NCBI GenBank assembly: GCA_008180335.1
Contig: VTEF01000001.1
Location: 684,636-748,635 of the forward strand
Direction of reading: 5' to 3'
Origin: Priestia megaterium
GTDB taxonomy: Bacteria; Bacillota; Bacilli; Bacillales; Bacillaceae_H
DNA: 64,000 nucleotides
Below the pieces are notes generated by a model. That model was not told the DNA's origin. It did no database searches and worked only from the letters and a program-made list of their open reading frames with translations. This document shows positions 1 to 8,634 of this stretch, one piece after another; within the stretch, counting starts at the first letter, position 1, and each line of letters opens with the position of its first letter. Position numbers and translations under genes: made by a program.

Positions 1-1336
1 TGCTTTAAAGCATTTGCAAACCGAAACTCCATCACCTAAAAAATGGAATGTAGCTATTCCACAAAGTGTTGAAAACGTCGTATTAAAAGCAACAACAAAA
101 GACCCTTTTTATCGTTATAATTCTGTCGAAGAGCTTGAAGAAGATTTACGATCAGCTGTTCATCCAAATCGTCATAATGAGCAAAAATTTATCGTGCCAG
201 ATGATGATGAAGTAACAAAAGCGATACCAGTTATTAAAGACAATCATGTAGATAATGAAACACAGACACTTGTACGAAAGCCTCCGCACCTTCAACAAGA
301 AGAGGAAGGGGAAGAGAAAAAGCCTAAGAAAAAGAAAAAAAGTAAACTAATCTTCACATTAATCGTTGTATTTTTGCTTTTAGCAGCTGCAAGTGTAGCA
401 GCGGTTACTTTTATACCGTCATTATTATTGCCAAAAGATATAACAGTTCCGGACTTACATAATCAAGATTATGAAGTGGCGGTAACAGAGTTGGTTTCCT
501 TAGGCTTTAATGTGGAAAATCCGAAAGAAATAGCTGATAATGAAGTATCAGAAGGGAACGTAATTCGTACTGTTCCAAAAGCAGGAAATGTGGTTAAAGA
601 AGGATCCGATATTGTGATTTATCGTAGTACAGGAAAAGCAAAAGTAGCATTTGATCGTTTAATCGGTCGTAATACTAATGAAGTAGAAAAATTGCTAGAG
701 AATCGAAACTACAGAGAAATACGAACAATTGAGATTGAAAGCGATGAAGTAAAAGGGACGATTTTAGATCAAAATCCTAAAGAAGGAGAAGAAGTGGTCC
801 CTGAAAGCACGACGGTTACACTATGGGTCAGCAAAGGTCCTCCTGCAATTACAGTAAAAGATTTTTTAGGATGGACTGAAAAGAGTGTACGAGATTACTC
901 CTCAGACCAAGATCTAAAAGTAGTAGTGGAAAATGAATATTCTGATACTGTTGAAAAAGGCTTAGTTATCTCGCAAACACCAAATGCTAATTCGGTCGTT
1001 CAAAAGGGAGATACACTGACCATTAAAGTTTCATTAGGAAAAAAAGAAAAGCCGCCACAAACAGTCGGGGTTCAAGTGACGATTCCTTATGAGGTTTCAG
1101 ATAATGGAACTGTTGAAGGGGACGATGGACAACCTAAACCAAAGCCACAGAAAGTACAAATATATGTAGAAGATGCAAATACGACAATGTCTGTGCCGAT
1201 TAAAGAATTAACAATTACTGAGACGGTTACTGAATCATTTGATGTTCTCATTAAAGACGGAGAGCAAGCTATCTATAAAATTGTACGTGATGGACAAGTA
1301 ATTGAAGAAAAAACGGTTGAGTATCCAGAAGAATGA
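1..1336 (+). CDS. prkC: Serine/threonine protein kinase PrkC, 3' part (PASTA kinase)
   Basis: The gene is cut at its 5' end. The frame is open from base 2 and holds the last residues of the kinase domain, a linker rich in acidic and then lysine residues, one membrane segment (about bases 347-415), three PASTA repeats (about 440-635, 641-840 and 845-1040) and a C-terminal Ig-like tail. This is the layout of PrkC, the Hanks-type kinase that senses muropeptides through extracellular PASTA repeats and acts in germination and stationary phase. The catalytic domain lies outside the window, so kinase activity cannot be judged here. rsgA follows 13 bases after the stop, as in the prpC-prkC-rsgA operon of Bacillus. 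Confidence 0.96.
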   Translation, partial: ALKHLQTETPSPKKWNVAIPQSVENVVLKATTKDPFYRYNSVEELEEDLRSAVHPNRHNEQKFIVPDDDEVTKAIPVIKDNHVDNETQTLVRKPPHLQQEEEGEEKKPKKKKKSKLIFTLIVVFLLLAAASVAAVTFIPSLLLPKDITVPDLHNQDYEVAVTELVSLGFNVENPKEIADNEVSEGNVIRTVPKAGNVVKEGSDIVIYRSTGKAKVAFDRLIGRNTNEVEKLLENRNYREIRTIEIESDEVKGTILDQNPKEGEEVVPESTTVTLWVSKGPPAITVKDFLGWTEKSVRDYSSDQDLKVVVENEYSDTVEKGLVISQTPNANSVVQKGDTLTIKVSLGKKEKPPQTVGVQVTIPYEVSDNGTVEGDDGQPKPKPQKVQIYVEDANTTMSVPIKELTITETVTESFDVLIKDGEQAIYKIVRDGQVIEEKTVEYPEE

Positions 1337-1349
1337 TAGGAGTGAGGTT

Positions 1350-2231
1350 ATGCCAGAAGGAAGAATTATTAAATCCTTAAGTGGATTTTATTATGTTCTT
1401 CATGATGGACAAGTGACTCAGTGTCGCGGACGAGGTGTTTTTCGCAAGCAAAAAATTACACCTTTAGTTGGTGATGAAGTAGTCTTTCAAGCTGATAACG
1501 AGCTTGAAGGATATATACTTGAAATTAAAGAACGTAAAAATGAATTAGTGCGCCCACCTATTTCAAATGTTGATCAAACATTGCTTGTTTTTTCAGCAAT
1601 TGAACCTGATTTTAGTACGATACTGCTAGATCGATTTTTAGTTTTAGTTGAATCAAATGATATTAAACCAATCATTTGTATTTCAAAAACTGACCTTTTA
1701 TCTGACGAAAAAAAGCAAGTTATTGAGCAATATGCCGAAGATTATCGTAAAATAGGATACGAGGTTATTTTGACATCTACTGTAACGGAAAGTGGAATTG
1801 AACAAATAGAGCCCATCTTTGAAAACCGTGTTACAGTCATTGCCGGACAATCAGGAGTTGGCAAATCGTCATTGCTTAATGCGTTAAAACCTGAATTAGC
1901 ATTAAAAACGGATGATATTTCTACCTCTCTAGGAAGAGGAAAGCACACAACTCGACATGTGGAGCTTATTTCATTTGGGGAAGGACTAGTGGCTGATACC
2001 CCTGGGTTTAGCTCTCTAGAGTTCTTAACACTTGAGGTAGAAGAGTTATCTCACTGTTTTCTAGAAATGTCACGCTTAAGTGAACAGTGTAAGTTTAGAG
2101 GATGTTTGCATGTAAAAGAACCAAAATGTGCAGTAAAAGACGCGTTTGAACAAAAACAGATTCCAGAATATCGCTATGAGCATTATTTACAATTCATTGA
2201 GGAAATAAAGCAAAGAAAGCCGAGGTACTAA
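1350..2231 (+). CDS. rsgA: Ribosome small-subunit GTPase RsgA (CpgA/YloQ)
   Basis: 293 residues, starting at the ATG behind AGGAGTGAGG; longer in-frame starts lie inside prkC. It is a circularly permuted GTPase: an N-terminal OB fold (1-65), then G4 (SKTDL, 112-116) ahead of G1 (GQSGVGKSS, 166-174) and G3 (DTPG, 216-219). A C-terminal zinc site uses Cys247, Cys252, His254 and Cys260. RsgA acts in late 30S subunit maturation and is a known phosphorylation target of PrkC in B. subtilis, which fits the adjacent prkC. It is 2 bases from rpe, so the genes are probably cotranscribed. Confidence 0.97.
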   Translation: MPEGRIIKSLSGFYYVLHDGQVTQCRGRGVFRKQKITPLVGDEVVFQADNELEGYILEIKERKNELVRPPISNVDQTLLVFSAIEPDFSTILLDRFLVLVESNDIKPIICISKTDLLSDEKKQVIEQYAEDYRKIGYEVILTSTVTESGIEQIEPIFENRVTVIAGQSGVGKSSLLNALKPELALKTDDISTSLGRGKHTTRHVELISFGEGLVADTPGFSSLEFLTLEVEELSHCFLEMSRLSEQCKFRGCLHVKEPKCAVKDAFEQKQIPEYRYEHYLQFIEEIKQRKPRY

Positions 2232-2233
2232 AC

Positions 2234-2884
2234 ATGACAAAAATTGCACCTTCCATTTTATCTGCCAACTTTTCTAAGCTTGGTGAAGAAATTCGTGAAG
2301 TAGAAGCTGCTGGAGCTGATTATATCCATGTGGATGTAATGGATGGACATTTCGTGCCAAACATTACAATAGGGCCTTTAGTTGTTGAGGCAATCCGTCC
2401 CATTACATCTTTGCCTTTAGATGTTCATTTAATGATTGAAAATCCAGATCAATATATTCCTACGTTTGCTAAAGCAGGAGCTGATATTTTAACTATTCAT
2501 GCAGAAGCTTGCACACATCTGCATCGTACAATTCAACTAATTAAAGAACATGGAATGAAAGTAGGGGTGGCGTTAAACCCTGCCACACCAATTGATGTCG
2601 TAAAACATGTACTAGAAGATATTGATTTAATTTTGTTAATGACAGTGAACCCTGGATTTGGAGGTCAAACGTTTATTGATAGTGTACTGCCAAAGATTGA
2701 ACAAATCTCTCAATTAATTGAGATTCGTCAGCTATCTATTGAAGTAGAAGTAGATGGAGGAGTGAATGAAGAGACGGCAAAAAGATGTGTAGAAGCAGGA
2801 GCGAACGTATTAGTGGCTGGATCAGCTATTTATAATCAAGAGGACCGTTCTAGTGCGATTGAACGTATTCGAACAAACCTTTAA
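2234..2884 (+). CDS. rpe: Ribulose-phosphate 3-epimerase
   Basis: 216 residues, the usual family length. It interconverts ribulose 5-phosphate and xylulose 5-phosphate in the pentose phosphate pathway. The TIM-barrel signatures are clear: APSILSANF at the N terminus, [12 protein letters not shown] with catalytic and metal-binding His and Asp, [10 protein letters not shown], the phosphate loop NPGFGGQ, and EVDGGV near the C terminus. It starts with ATG two bases after rsgA. The unit ends at a strong hairpin about 20 bases downstream. Confidence 0.97.
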   Translation: MTKIAPSILSANFSKLGEEIREVEAAGADYIHVDVMDGHFVPNITIGPLVVEAIRPITSLPLDVHLMIENPDQYIPTFAKAGADILTIHAEACTHLHRTIQLIKEHGMKVGVALNPATPIDVVKHVLEDIDLILLMTVNPGFGGQTFIDSVLPKIEQISQLIEIRQLSIEVEVDGGVNEETAKRCVEAGANVLVAGSAIYNQEDRSSAIERIRTNL

Positions 2885-2900
2885 AAAGTAAAGAAAGTTA

Positions 2901-2957
2901 AAAGTTGTCAGGAACGTGGACGAATCATTCGTCTTGTTAATGACAGCTTTTTCTTTT
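2901..2957 (+). terminator. Rho-independent terminator after rpe, with a nested hairpin
   Basis: AAAGTTGTCA (2901-2910) pairs over 10 bp, one of them a G-U pair, with TGACAGCTTT (2941-2950), followed by a T-rich tract. The loop carries its own perfect hairpin (GACGAAT/ATTCGTC, 2919-2933). The two-tier shape is unusual for a plain terminator and could also act as an attenuator ahead of thiN. Confidence 0.7.
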
Positions 2958-3013
2958 ATTATTACATGAATAGCGATGAAGTTAAAAAGCATAGGAAAAT
3001 AAAGGAGAAATTA

Positions 3014-3661
3014 ATGATTATTCATATCTTAGCTGGGGGACCAGATGAACAAGTTCCAACTTTAGTAAATCAATGGAAAGATGCTGAATGGATTGGTGTA
3101 GATCGAGGTGTTTTTTCCTTGCTTCAGCAAAACATTACGCCGCGAAAAGCCTTTGGTGATTTTGATTCTATTACAGAAGAACAGTTGGAATATGTACGAA
3201 AACAATTAGGTGACATTGAATTATATCCTGCTGAAAAAGATGCAACAGATTTAGAGCTAGCTTTTCAATGGGCTATCAAGCAAAACCCGCAGATGATTCG
3301 TCTCTTTGGGGCAACAGGTGGTCGGTTGGATCACATGTTTGGCACTCTCCAGCTGCTTTATCGCGGATTAAGTGCAGAAATTGAGGTCCAGATGATTGAT
3401 AAGCAGAATAGTATTCAATTATTCTCAGCAGGTGCATATACTGTTGAAGCGAGTAAATATCGCTATGTTTCATTTATTCCTTATTCGCAAGATGTGGAAG
3501 GACTGACTTTAGAAGGATTTAAATATCCTCTGACAAATCATCAAGTAGAATTAGGATCAACCTTATGTATTAGTAATGAACTTATTCAACAAAGAGGTAC
3601 TTTTTCATTTAACAAAGGCATATTAATGATGGTAAGAAGCAATGATGAAGGTTGCTTGTAG
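3014..3661 (+). CDS. thiN: Thiamine pyrophosphokinase
   Basis: 215 residues. I chose the ATG at 3014 because AAAGGAG lies 6 bases upstream and the next residues (IIHILAGGP) begin the first strand of the fold; the longer frame from 2966 adds 16 charged residues without a binding site. The enzyme transfers pyrophosphate from ATP to thiamine to make TPP. Visible motifs are WIGVDRG, FGDFDS, the metal-binding YPAEKDATDLELA and GATGGRLDH. In Bacillus this gene (yloS) salvages thiamine and lies between rpe and spoVM, as here. Confidence 0.95.
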   Translation: MIIHILAGGPDEQVPTLVNQWKDAEWIGVDRGVFSLLQQNITPRKAFGDFDSITEEQLEYVRKQLGDIELYPAEKDATDLELAFQWAIKQNPQMIRLFGATGGRLDHMFGTLQLLYRGLSAEIEVQMIDKQNSIQLFSAGAYTVEASKYRYVSFIPYSQDVEGLTLEGFKYPLTNHQVELGSTLCISNELIQQRGTFSFNKGILMMVRSNDEGCL

Positions 3662-3688
3662 CAGAGAAGTGATGTAGATAGAAGGAAA

Positions 3689-3757
3689 ATGGAGAAAGGA
3701 AACTTGACTCCGTTAAAAGTAGATGAATGGTGGAGACGGTTAGGAGGGACAGTATGA
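3689..3757 (+). CDS. Possible 22-codon ORF ending in an ATGA overlap with spoVM
   Basis: An ATG-started frame encodes 22 residues (MEKGNLTPLKVDEWWRRL...), and its TGA overlaps the spoVM ATG in the sequence ATGA. It has only AAGGA 2 bases before the ATG, so initiation would be weak. It is in the same frame as thiN, beyond the thiN stop. The overlap would permit translational coupling to spoVM. No family is recognised; it may be chance. Confidence 0.22.
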   Translation: MEKGNLTPLKVDEWWRRLGGTV

Positions 3758-3834
3758 AATTTTATACGATTAAACTTCCAAAGTTCTTAGGTGGCATCGT
3801 AAAAGTCATGCTAAATTCATTTAAAAAAGATTAA
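3754..3834 (+). CDS. spoVM: Stage V sporulation protein M (26-residue coat anchor)
   Basis: A 26-residue protein beginning MKFYTIKLPKFLGGIVKVML, matching the known SpoVM sequence apart from a few conservative changes in the second half. SpoVM is an amphipathic helix made in the mother cell that recognises the convex outer forespore membrane and anchors SpoIVA, the base of the spore coat. Pro9, important for curvature recognition, is present. AGGAGGG lies 5 bases upstream of the ATG. I see no convincing sigma-E promoter. The gene shows that the organism forms endospores. Confidence 0.96.
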   Translation: MKFYTIKLPKFLGGIVKVMLNSFKKD

Positions 3835-3854
3835 AAAAGCTGAAATAATAAAAG

Positions 3855-3880
3855 AAGCACCATATATATGGTGCTTTTTC
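3855..3880. terminator. Bidirectional terminator between spoVM and rpmB
   Basis: An almost perfect palindrome (AAGCACCATATA/TATGGTGCTT) is followed by a T run on the + strand and preceded by an A-rich run that becomes a T-rich tract on the - strand. It can stop both converging transcripts. Confidence 0.85.
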
Positions 3881-3891
3881 ATTATCGAAAA

Positions 3892-4080
3892 TTAAACGCG
3901 TTCAACTTTCCCAGATTTAAGGGCTCTAGCTGATACGTATACACGTTTTGGTTTACCGTCCACTAAGATACGTACTTTTTGAACGTTAGCACCCCATTTA
4001 CGCTTTGTAGCGTTCATAGCGTGAGAACGTGCGTTACCTGAACGAGCTTTTCTGCCAGTTACTACACATTTGCGTGCCAT
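3892..4080 (-). CDS. rpmB: Large ribosomal subunit protein bL28
   Basis: 62 residues starting MARKCVVTG, the full bL28 length. The ATG follows AGGAGGG by 6 bases; the in-frame extension upstream ([11 protein letters not shown]) has no binding site. Only one cysteine (Cys4) is present, so this is the zinc-free form of L28. It is the only - strand gene in the window, converging with spoVM and divergent from yloU, the usual Bacillus arrangement. Confidence 0.97.
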   Translation of the reverse strand: MARKCVVTGRKARSGNARSHAMNATKRKWGANVQKVRILVDGKPKRVYVSARALKSGKVERV

Positions 4081-4118
4081 AGTTTTCCCTCCTAACACAA
4101 AAAAACTACTCAATTCTG

Positions 4119-4175
4119 CTTTGAGAAATACTATATTAATTTATCACAGCATGCATGAGATTGCAATAGTTCTGA
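4119..4175 (-). promoter_or_regulatory. Putative rpmB promoter
   Basis: On the - strand TTGCAA and TAAATT are separated by 17 bases, reading toward rpmB. Each hexamer matches the sigma-A consensus at four of six positions. A nearby TATAGT could be an alternative -10. Confidence 0.35.
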
Positions 4176-4199
4176 TAAAAAGCTTTCAAGAAATTTTCC

Positions 4200-4228
4200 T
4201 TGACATATAAATTGAATGTATGTTCAAT
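4200..4228 (+). promoter_or_regulatory. Putative sigma-A promoter of yloU-fakA
   Basis: A perfect -35 TTGACA is followed after 17 bases by TTCAAT, a modest -10. It leaves a leader of about 100 bases before yloU. Confidence 0.45.
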
Positions 4229-4330
4229 AATAAGTAGAGTGGAAATTGGGCAATTAGGGAATATTCTTTTAAAAAGAGATTGATTATAGTAAAATATTTA
4301 TAGTCTATGAACTAGAAAGGGGAAAAAAGT

Positions 4331-4693
4331 ATGTCCATCGAAATGAAAACTAAGTACGGTCAAATTGATATCTCTACAGATGTGATTGCAACAATCGCTG
4401 GAGGAGCAGCTATCGACTGCTATGGGATCATCGGCATGGCTTCAAAAAATCAAATTAAAGATGGTCTTACTGACATTCTTCGTAAAGAAAATTTTACACG
4501 TGGTATTATTGTAAGACAGCAAAATGATGAAATACATATTGACATGTATATCATTGTAAGCTACGGAACGAAAATATCAGAAATTGCTCATAATGTACAG
4601 ACAAAAGTTAAATACACACTCGAACAAACAGTTGGTTTAACTGTTGACTCAGTAAATATTTATGTGCAGGGTGTTCGTGTAACGAACGTGTAA
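4331..4693 (+). CDS. yloU: Asp23/Gls24 family envelope stress protein YloU
   Basis: 120 residues of the Asp23 (DUF322) family, with the typical IDISTDVIATIAGGAA start and the central DMYIIVSYGTKI strand. Asp23 of Staphylococcus is a membrane-associated cell-envelope protein; the precise role of YloU is not established. In many Firmicutes it lies directly before fakA, and here the gap is 15 bases, so the two are almost certainly cotranscribed. AGAAAGGGG lies just before the ATG. Confidence 0.93.
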   Translation: MSIEMKTKYGQIDISTDVIATIAGGAAIDCYGIIGMASKNQIKDGLTDILRKENFTRGIIVRQQNDEIHIDMYIIVSYGTKISEIAHNVQTKVKYTLEQTVGLTVDSVNIYVQGVRVTNV

Positions 4694-4708
4694 TAAGGAG
4701 GAAGATTC

Positions 4709-6379
4709 GTGTCAATGACAACATTGGACGGAAAGCGTTTTGCTGAAATGGTGCTTCAAGGAGCTCAGCATCTATCAAATAATGCGGATTACGTAGATGC
4801 ACTAAACGTCTTTCCTGTGCCAGATGGTGATACAGGAACAAATATGAATTTGTCTATTACATCTGGTGCTAAAGAAGTGAAAAATAATGTATCAAATCAT
4901 ATTGGTCAAGTAGGACAAGCTTTATCGAAAGGCCTTTTAATGGGTGCTCGTGGAAATTCTGGTGTTATTTTATCTCAATTGTTCCGCGGGTTCGCAAAAT
5001 CGGTTGAGCAAAAGTCATCTATTACGACAATAGAATTTGCCGAAGCGCTTGAATTAGGCGTTGAAACGGCTTACAAGGCAGTCATGAAGCCAATTGAAGG
5101 TACAATTTTAACGGTTGCGAAAGATACAGCTAAAAAAGCAACAGAATTAGCTAAAAAGCAAACTGACATGGTGTTATTTATGGAAGGAGTACTAAAAGCC
5201 TCGAAAGCTTCGTTAGATCGGACTCCAGACCTCTTGCCTGTATTAAAAGAAGTAGGAGTAGTAGATAGCGGCGGACAAGGTCTTGTTCTGATTTATGAAG
5301 GGTTTTTAGCAGAATTAAAAGGTGAAAAGCTGCCAGGTATTCCAATGGCTGCTCCTTCAATGAACGAACTAGTGAGCGCAGAGCATCATAAACATGCACA
5401 AAGTCATATGAATACAGAGGATATTGAATTTGGATATTGTACAGAATTTATGGTGCGCTTAGAAGATGAGAAAGCAGCGACGCATGCTTTTTCTGAAGAG
5501 AAGTTCCGCCAAGATTTAAGTCAATGGGGCGATTCATTACTAGTCGTATCAGATGATGAAGTAGTGAAAGTTCATATTCATGCGGAACATCCGGGTGAAG
5601 TGTTAAACTACGGCCAAAAATACGGTAGTTTAATTAAGATGAAAATTGAAAACATGCGTGAACAACATAGCAATATCGTCTCTCAAGAAAGTTCACCTGC
5701 TGTTTCTGAAAAAGTTGAAAAACAGCCATATGGAATTGTAACCGTGTCAATGGGTTCAGGAATTGCAGAATTATTCAAAAGCATCGGAGCCACCGTTGTC
5801 ATTGAAGGCGGACAAACAATGAATCCTAGCACGGAAGACATTGTGAAAGCAATTGAAGAAACTAATGCTGAAAAAGTCATTGTGTTGCCTAATAATGGTA
5901 ATATTGTGATGGCGGCTAATCAAGCTGCATCCGTTGTAGGTGAGAATGTAGTTGTTATTCCGTCAAAGACGGTTCCACAAGGGATGACAGCTCTTTTATC
6001 TTTTAATCCACAAGCTGGATTAAAAGATAATGAAATTTCGATGACAGAAGCTTTGAGTCATGTGAAAACAGGGCAGCTTACGTATGCTGTTCGTGATACA
6101 ACGATTGATGGTCTTGAATTATCAAAAGGTGATTTTATGGGGATTGCTGAAAAGCAAATTGTCGTAAAAGATACTGATAAAATGGAAGCAGCGAAAAAGT
6201 TACTGCATTACATGATTGATGAAGATGCAGAAATTGTCACGATTTTACAAGGTGAAGATGTAACAGATGAAGAGGTAAAATCGCTAGAGGCATTTGTAGA
6301 AGAACAATTTGAAGAGGTAGAAGTAGAAGTTCACAAGGGAAATCAACCTTTATATTCATATATTTTTGCTGTTGAGTAA
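4709..6379 (+). CDS. fakA: Fatty acid kinase catalytic subunit FakA (YloV)
   Basis: 556 residues, GTG start 7 bases after AAGGAGG. FakA phosphorylates fatty acids bound to a FakB partner, giving acyl-phosphate for PlsY and PlsX. The N-terminal third is the nucleotide-binding DhaL-like domain, with NVFPVPDGDTGTNM (conserved Asp residues for Mg-ATP) and GARGNSGVILSQ. The C-terminal half is the DegV-like region used for FakB interaction. Older annotation calls it a dihydroxyacetone kinase-like protein. No FakB gene is in the window; fapR and plsX, about 6 kb downstream, belong to the same pathway. Confidence 0.94.
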   Translation: MSMTTLDGKRFAEMVLQGAQHLSNNADYVDALNVFPVPDGDTGTNMNLSITSGAKEVKNNVSNHIGQVGQALSKGLLMGARGNSGVILSQLFRGFAKSVEQKSSITTIEFAEALELGVETAYKAVMKPIEGTILTVAKDTAKKATELAKKQTDMVLFMEGVLKASKASLDRTPDLLPVLKEVGVVDSGGQGLVLIYEGFLAELKGEKLPGIPMAAPSMNELVSAEHHKHAQSHMNTEDIEFGYCTEFMVRLEDEKAATHAFSEEKFRQDLSQWGDSLLVVSDDEVVKVHIHAEHPGEVLNYGQKYGSLIKMKIENMREQHSNIVSQESSPAVSEKVEKQPYGIVTVSMGSGIAELFKSIGATVVIEGGQTMNPSTEDIVKAIEETNAEKVIVLPNNGNIVMAANQAASVVGENVVVIPSKTVPQGMTALLSFNPQAGLKDNEISMTEALSHVKTGQLTYAVRDTTIDGLELSKGDFMGIAEKQIVVKDTDKMEAAKKLLHYMIDEDAEIVTILQGEDVTDEEVKSLEAFVEEQFEEVEVEVHKGNQPLYSYIFAVE

Positions 6380-6380
6380 A

Positions 6381-6423
6381 AAAAAGACAGTCTCTCTTTT
6401 TATGAGAGGGCTGTCTTTTTTTG
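6381..6423 (+). terminator. Rho-independent terminator after fakA
   Basis: AAAAAGACAG and CTGTCTTTTT form the outer stem, extended inward by CTCTCT/GAGAGG, and are followed by a T run. It closes the yloU-fakA unit. Confidence 0.9.
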
Positions 6424-6452
6424 TCTATTTAGACAGATGGATATACTTTAAA

Positions 6453-6492
6453 ATACGAACAAAAAAACACTGGATTATATTTTCGTTCGTAT
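6453..6492. promoter_or_regulatory. Inverted repeat upstream of the pfoR-like gene, possible operator
   Basis: ATACGAAC (6453-6460) is repeated exactly in inverted orientation as GTTCGTAT (6485-6492) with 24 bases between, about 110 bases before the start of the pfoR-like gene. The CGAAC core recalls PurR boxes, but the spacing does not fit. The regulator is unknown. Confidence 0.3.
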
Positions 6493-6541
6493 AAATCTTT
6501 ATTTCTATTGAAAAAGCCGTTATATTATGATAACTTTTTTA

Positions 6542-6550
6542 TGATATATT
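6542..6550 (+). promoter_or_regulatory. Putative extended -10 promoter of the pfoR-like gene
   Basis: TGATATATT fits the extended -10 form TGnTATAAT with one mismatch. No good -35 is visible at 17 bases. A TTGAAA at 6508 is too far upstream. Confidence 0.3.
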
Positions 6551-6604
6551 AAACTAGGGAAAAGAAATACTTAAAATGAATGCAACATAGGGGGAGATTA
6601 CACA

Positions 6605-7636
6605 ATGGAGATTCTAAAAGGCACAACACTACTTTTACTGGTTTTATTTTTATTTTGGTTATTTAGTAACAAAGCACCTTATGGAATGAAAGCAATGGGA
6701 GCTTTAGCAAGTGGGGCTGTAGCAGCATTTCTTGTTGAAGCATTTCAATTGTACGTTGGTGGGGATTTATTTGGAATTTCATTTTTGGGTGAAGTTGGAA
6801 AAGCTGCAGGAGGTATGGGGGGCGTAGCGGCAGCTGCTTTAGTTGCCTTAGCATTAGGAGTTTCACCTGTTTATGCCTTAATGATGGGAGTAGTTTGTTC
6901 GGGATTAGGACTTCTTCCAGGCTTTTTTGCTGGATACATGATGGCATTTGTTATGAAAGTGGTTGAAAAGAAAGCGCCTGCTGGCTTAGATTTACTCGGT
7001 GCCATTTTGATTGTCGCACCTTTAACTCGCTTGATTGCTACATGGATTACACCTTTAGTAGATGCGACATTATTAAACATTGGTGGCATTATCAAAGAAA
7101 CAACAAGTGCTAACCCGATTTTAATGGGGATTATATTGGGTGGAGTGATTACAGTTGTTGCAACAGCACCGTTAAGTTCAATGGCATTAACAGCTATGCT
7201 AGGTTTAACGGGCTTGCCGATGGCAATTGGTGCATTGGCAGTTTTCGGTTCATCATTTATGAATTATGTATTATTTGATCGTTTAAAGTTCGGAAATCGT
7301 CGTACAACAATTTCAGTGGCAGTCGAACCGTTAACACAAGCAAATATTATCTCTGCTAATCCAATTCCGATTTATGTGACGAACTTTTTTGGGGGAGCTT
7401 TAGCAGGAGTTATTGTAGCGATGTTTAACTTGGTTAACGATGCAACAGGCACAGCAACACCAATTGCAGGACTGGCGGTAATGTATGGATTTAATGATCC
7501 GGTAAAAGTAACAATCTGTGCGGTGCTATGCGCGGTTTCAGGTGCATTAATTGGCTTTTTAGGCTCAATTGTTTTTAAAAACTTCCGTATTAAAACAGTT
7601 GCAGATATTGAGCGTCAGGATCAACAAGTAGCATAA
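6605..7636 (+). CDS. PfoR-like polytopic membrane protein (PTS EIIC-like fold), possibly serine-related
   Basis: 343 very hydrophobic residues with roughly eight to ten membrane segments, glycine and alanine rich, with motifs such as ANPIPIYVTNFFGG and GLAVMYGFNDP typical of the PTS_EIIC_2/PfoR family. PfoR of Clostridium perfringens was named as a regulator of perfringolysin, but the sequence is that of a transporter-like membrane protein. It has no EIIA or EIIB domain, phosphorylated histidine or DNA-binding domain. It sits directly before sdaAB-sdaAA, and from memory staphylococci show the same linkage, which suggests serine uptake; that is inference. The start is the ATG 4 bases after a GGGGGAGATTACACA leader. 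It has its own terminator. Confidence 0.75.
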   Translation: MEILKGTTLLLLVLFLFWLFSNKAPYGMKAMGALASGAVAAFLVEAFQLYVGGDLFGISFLGEVGKAAGGMGGVAAAALVALALGVSPVYALMMGVVCSGLGLLPGFFAGYMMAFVMKVVEKKAPAGLDLLGAILIVAPLTRLIATWITPLVDATLLNIGGIIKETTSANPILMGIILGGVITVVATAPLSSMALTAMLGLTGLPMAIGALAVFGSSFMNYVLFDRLKFGNRRTTISVAVEPLTQANIISANPIPIYVTNFFGGALAGVIVAMFNLVNDATGTATPIAGLAVMYGFNDPVKVTICAVLCAVSGALIGFLGSIVFKNFRIKTVADIERQDQQVA

Positions 7637-7663
7637 GCGTAATAGAGTCGCTTATATTAATTC

Positions 7664-7710
7664 AAAGGTTATTTCGTTTAGTGTCATTTAATAACGAGAT
7701 AGCCTTTTTT
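7664..7710 (+). terminator. Rho-independent terminator after the pfoR-like gene
   Basis: AAAGGTTATTTCGTT pairs with AACGAGATAGCCTTT (two G-U pairs), followed by TTTTTT. It separates the membrane protein from the sda genes, which have their own -10 element. Confidence 0.85.
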
Positions 7711-7825
7711 AATAGTTAAATAAAGTGTATTATTTTGAATTTTAAAACTTTGTTAGAGCTCATTTCAAGGGTTCCAAAAACGTAAAACGTCAAGTAACAT
7801 ATAAAGTGATAGCGATATCATTAGA

Positions 7826-7834
7826 TGATATAAT
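7826..7834 (+). promoter_or_regulatory. Extended -10 promoter of sdaAB
   Basis: TGATATAAT is a perfect extended -10 element. The -35 position is poor, as is usual for TGn promoters. The implied leader is very short, about 20 bases, with AAGGGGG inside it. Confidence 0.5.
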
Positions 7835-7859
7835 CCTTTTTAATAAGGGGGAAACTAAG

Positions 7860-8522
7860 ATGAAGTACAAATCCGTATTTGATATTATTGGTCCAATTAT
7901 GATTGGGCCTTCAAGTTCACATACAGCAGGTGCAGCTCGTATCGGAAGAGTGGCAAGAACACTTTTTGGAAAGCAGCCGACAAAGGTGATTGTCTCTTTA
8001 TATGGTTCATTTGCTCAAACATATAAAGGACATGGAACTGACGTGGCAATTATCGGTGGGATATTAGATTTTGATACATTTGATCCGCGTATTCCTGAAT
8101 CATTAAATTTAGCTAAACAAGCAGGCATGGAAGTAACGTTTGTAGAAGAAACGGCAGTGACTGACCATCCAAATACAGCTCGTGTTCGAATGAGTGATGG
8201 AAATAAAGAAATTGAAGTTGTTGGTATTTCCATTGGAGGAGGAAAAATTCAAATTACAGAACTGAATGGATTTGAATTGAATTTATCTGGGATGAATCCA
8301 GCTATCTTAGTTGTTCATAATGATCGATTCGGTGCCATTGCGACAGTAACCAATATTTTAATGAAACATTCTATTAACATTGGGCATATGGAGGTATCGC
8401 GTAAAGAGCGGGGACAAGTGGCTTTAATGGCAATTGAAATGGATTCGAATATTGACGATGTCGTAATTGAAGAATTACAAGGTTTACCAAATATTATTCA
8501 AGTTACGCGAATGGTTGAATAA
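7860..8522 (+). CDS. sdaAB: L-serine dehydratase, iron-sulfur dependent, beta subunit
   Basis: 220 residues, same length as B. subtilis SdaAB. The start is the ATG 8 bases after AAGGGGG; an upstream TTG-type extension of 18 residues runs through the promoter and is rejected. With SdaAA it deaminates L-serine to pyruvate and ammonia. The N-terminal domain carries IGPSSSHTAGAARIGR, the serine-binding signature, and the C-terminal 75 residues form an ACT domain (NDRFGAIATVTNILMKHSINIGHM). The alpha subunit follows after 112 bases with no gene between. Confidence 0.95.
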   Translation: MKYKSVFDIIGPIMIGPSSSHTAGAARIGRVARTLFGKQPTKVIVSLYGSFAQTYKGHGTDVAIIGGILDFDTFDPRIPESLNLAKQAGMEVTFVEETAVTDHPNTARVRMSDGNKEIEVVGISIGGGKIQITELNGFELNLSGMNPAILVVHNDRFGAIATVTNILMKHSINIGHMEVSRKERGQVALMAIEMDSNIDDVVIEELQGLPNIIQVTRMVE

Positions 8523-8634
8523 AAAAGATCATTGGCGACGTAATGAACGCAAATAGAGTCAATATTTCCTACTTAATATGAAAAGAATAGATAATAAGAA
8601 AGATGACATCATGGTGTTTAATTAGGAGGATACT

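Noticed and set aside
6453-6492. PurR operator before the pfoR-like gene
   Set aside because: Both half-sites have CGAAC, but the known PurR boxes are about 16-17 bases apart; here the gap is 24. The flanking bases also disagree.
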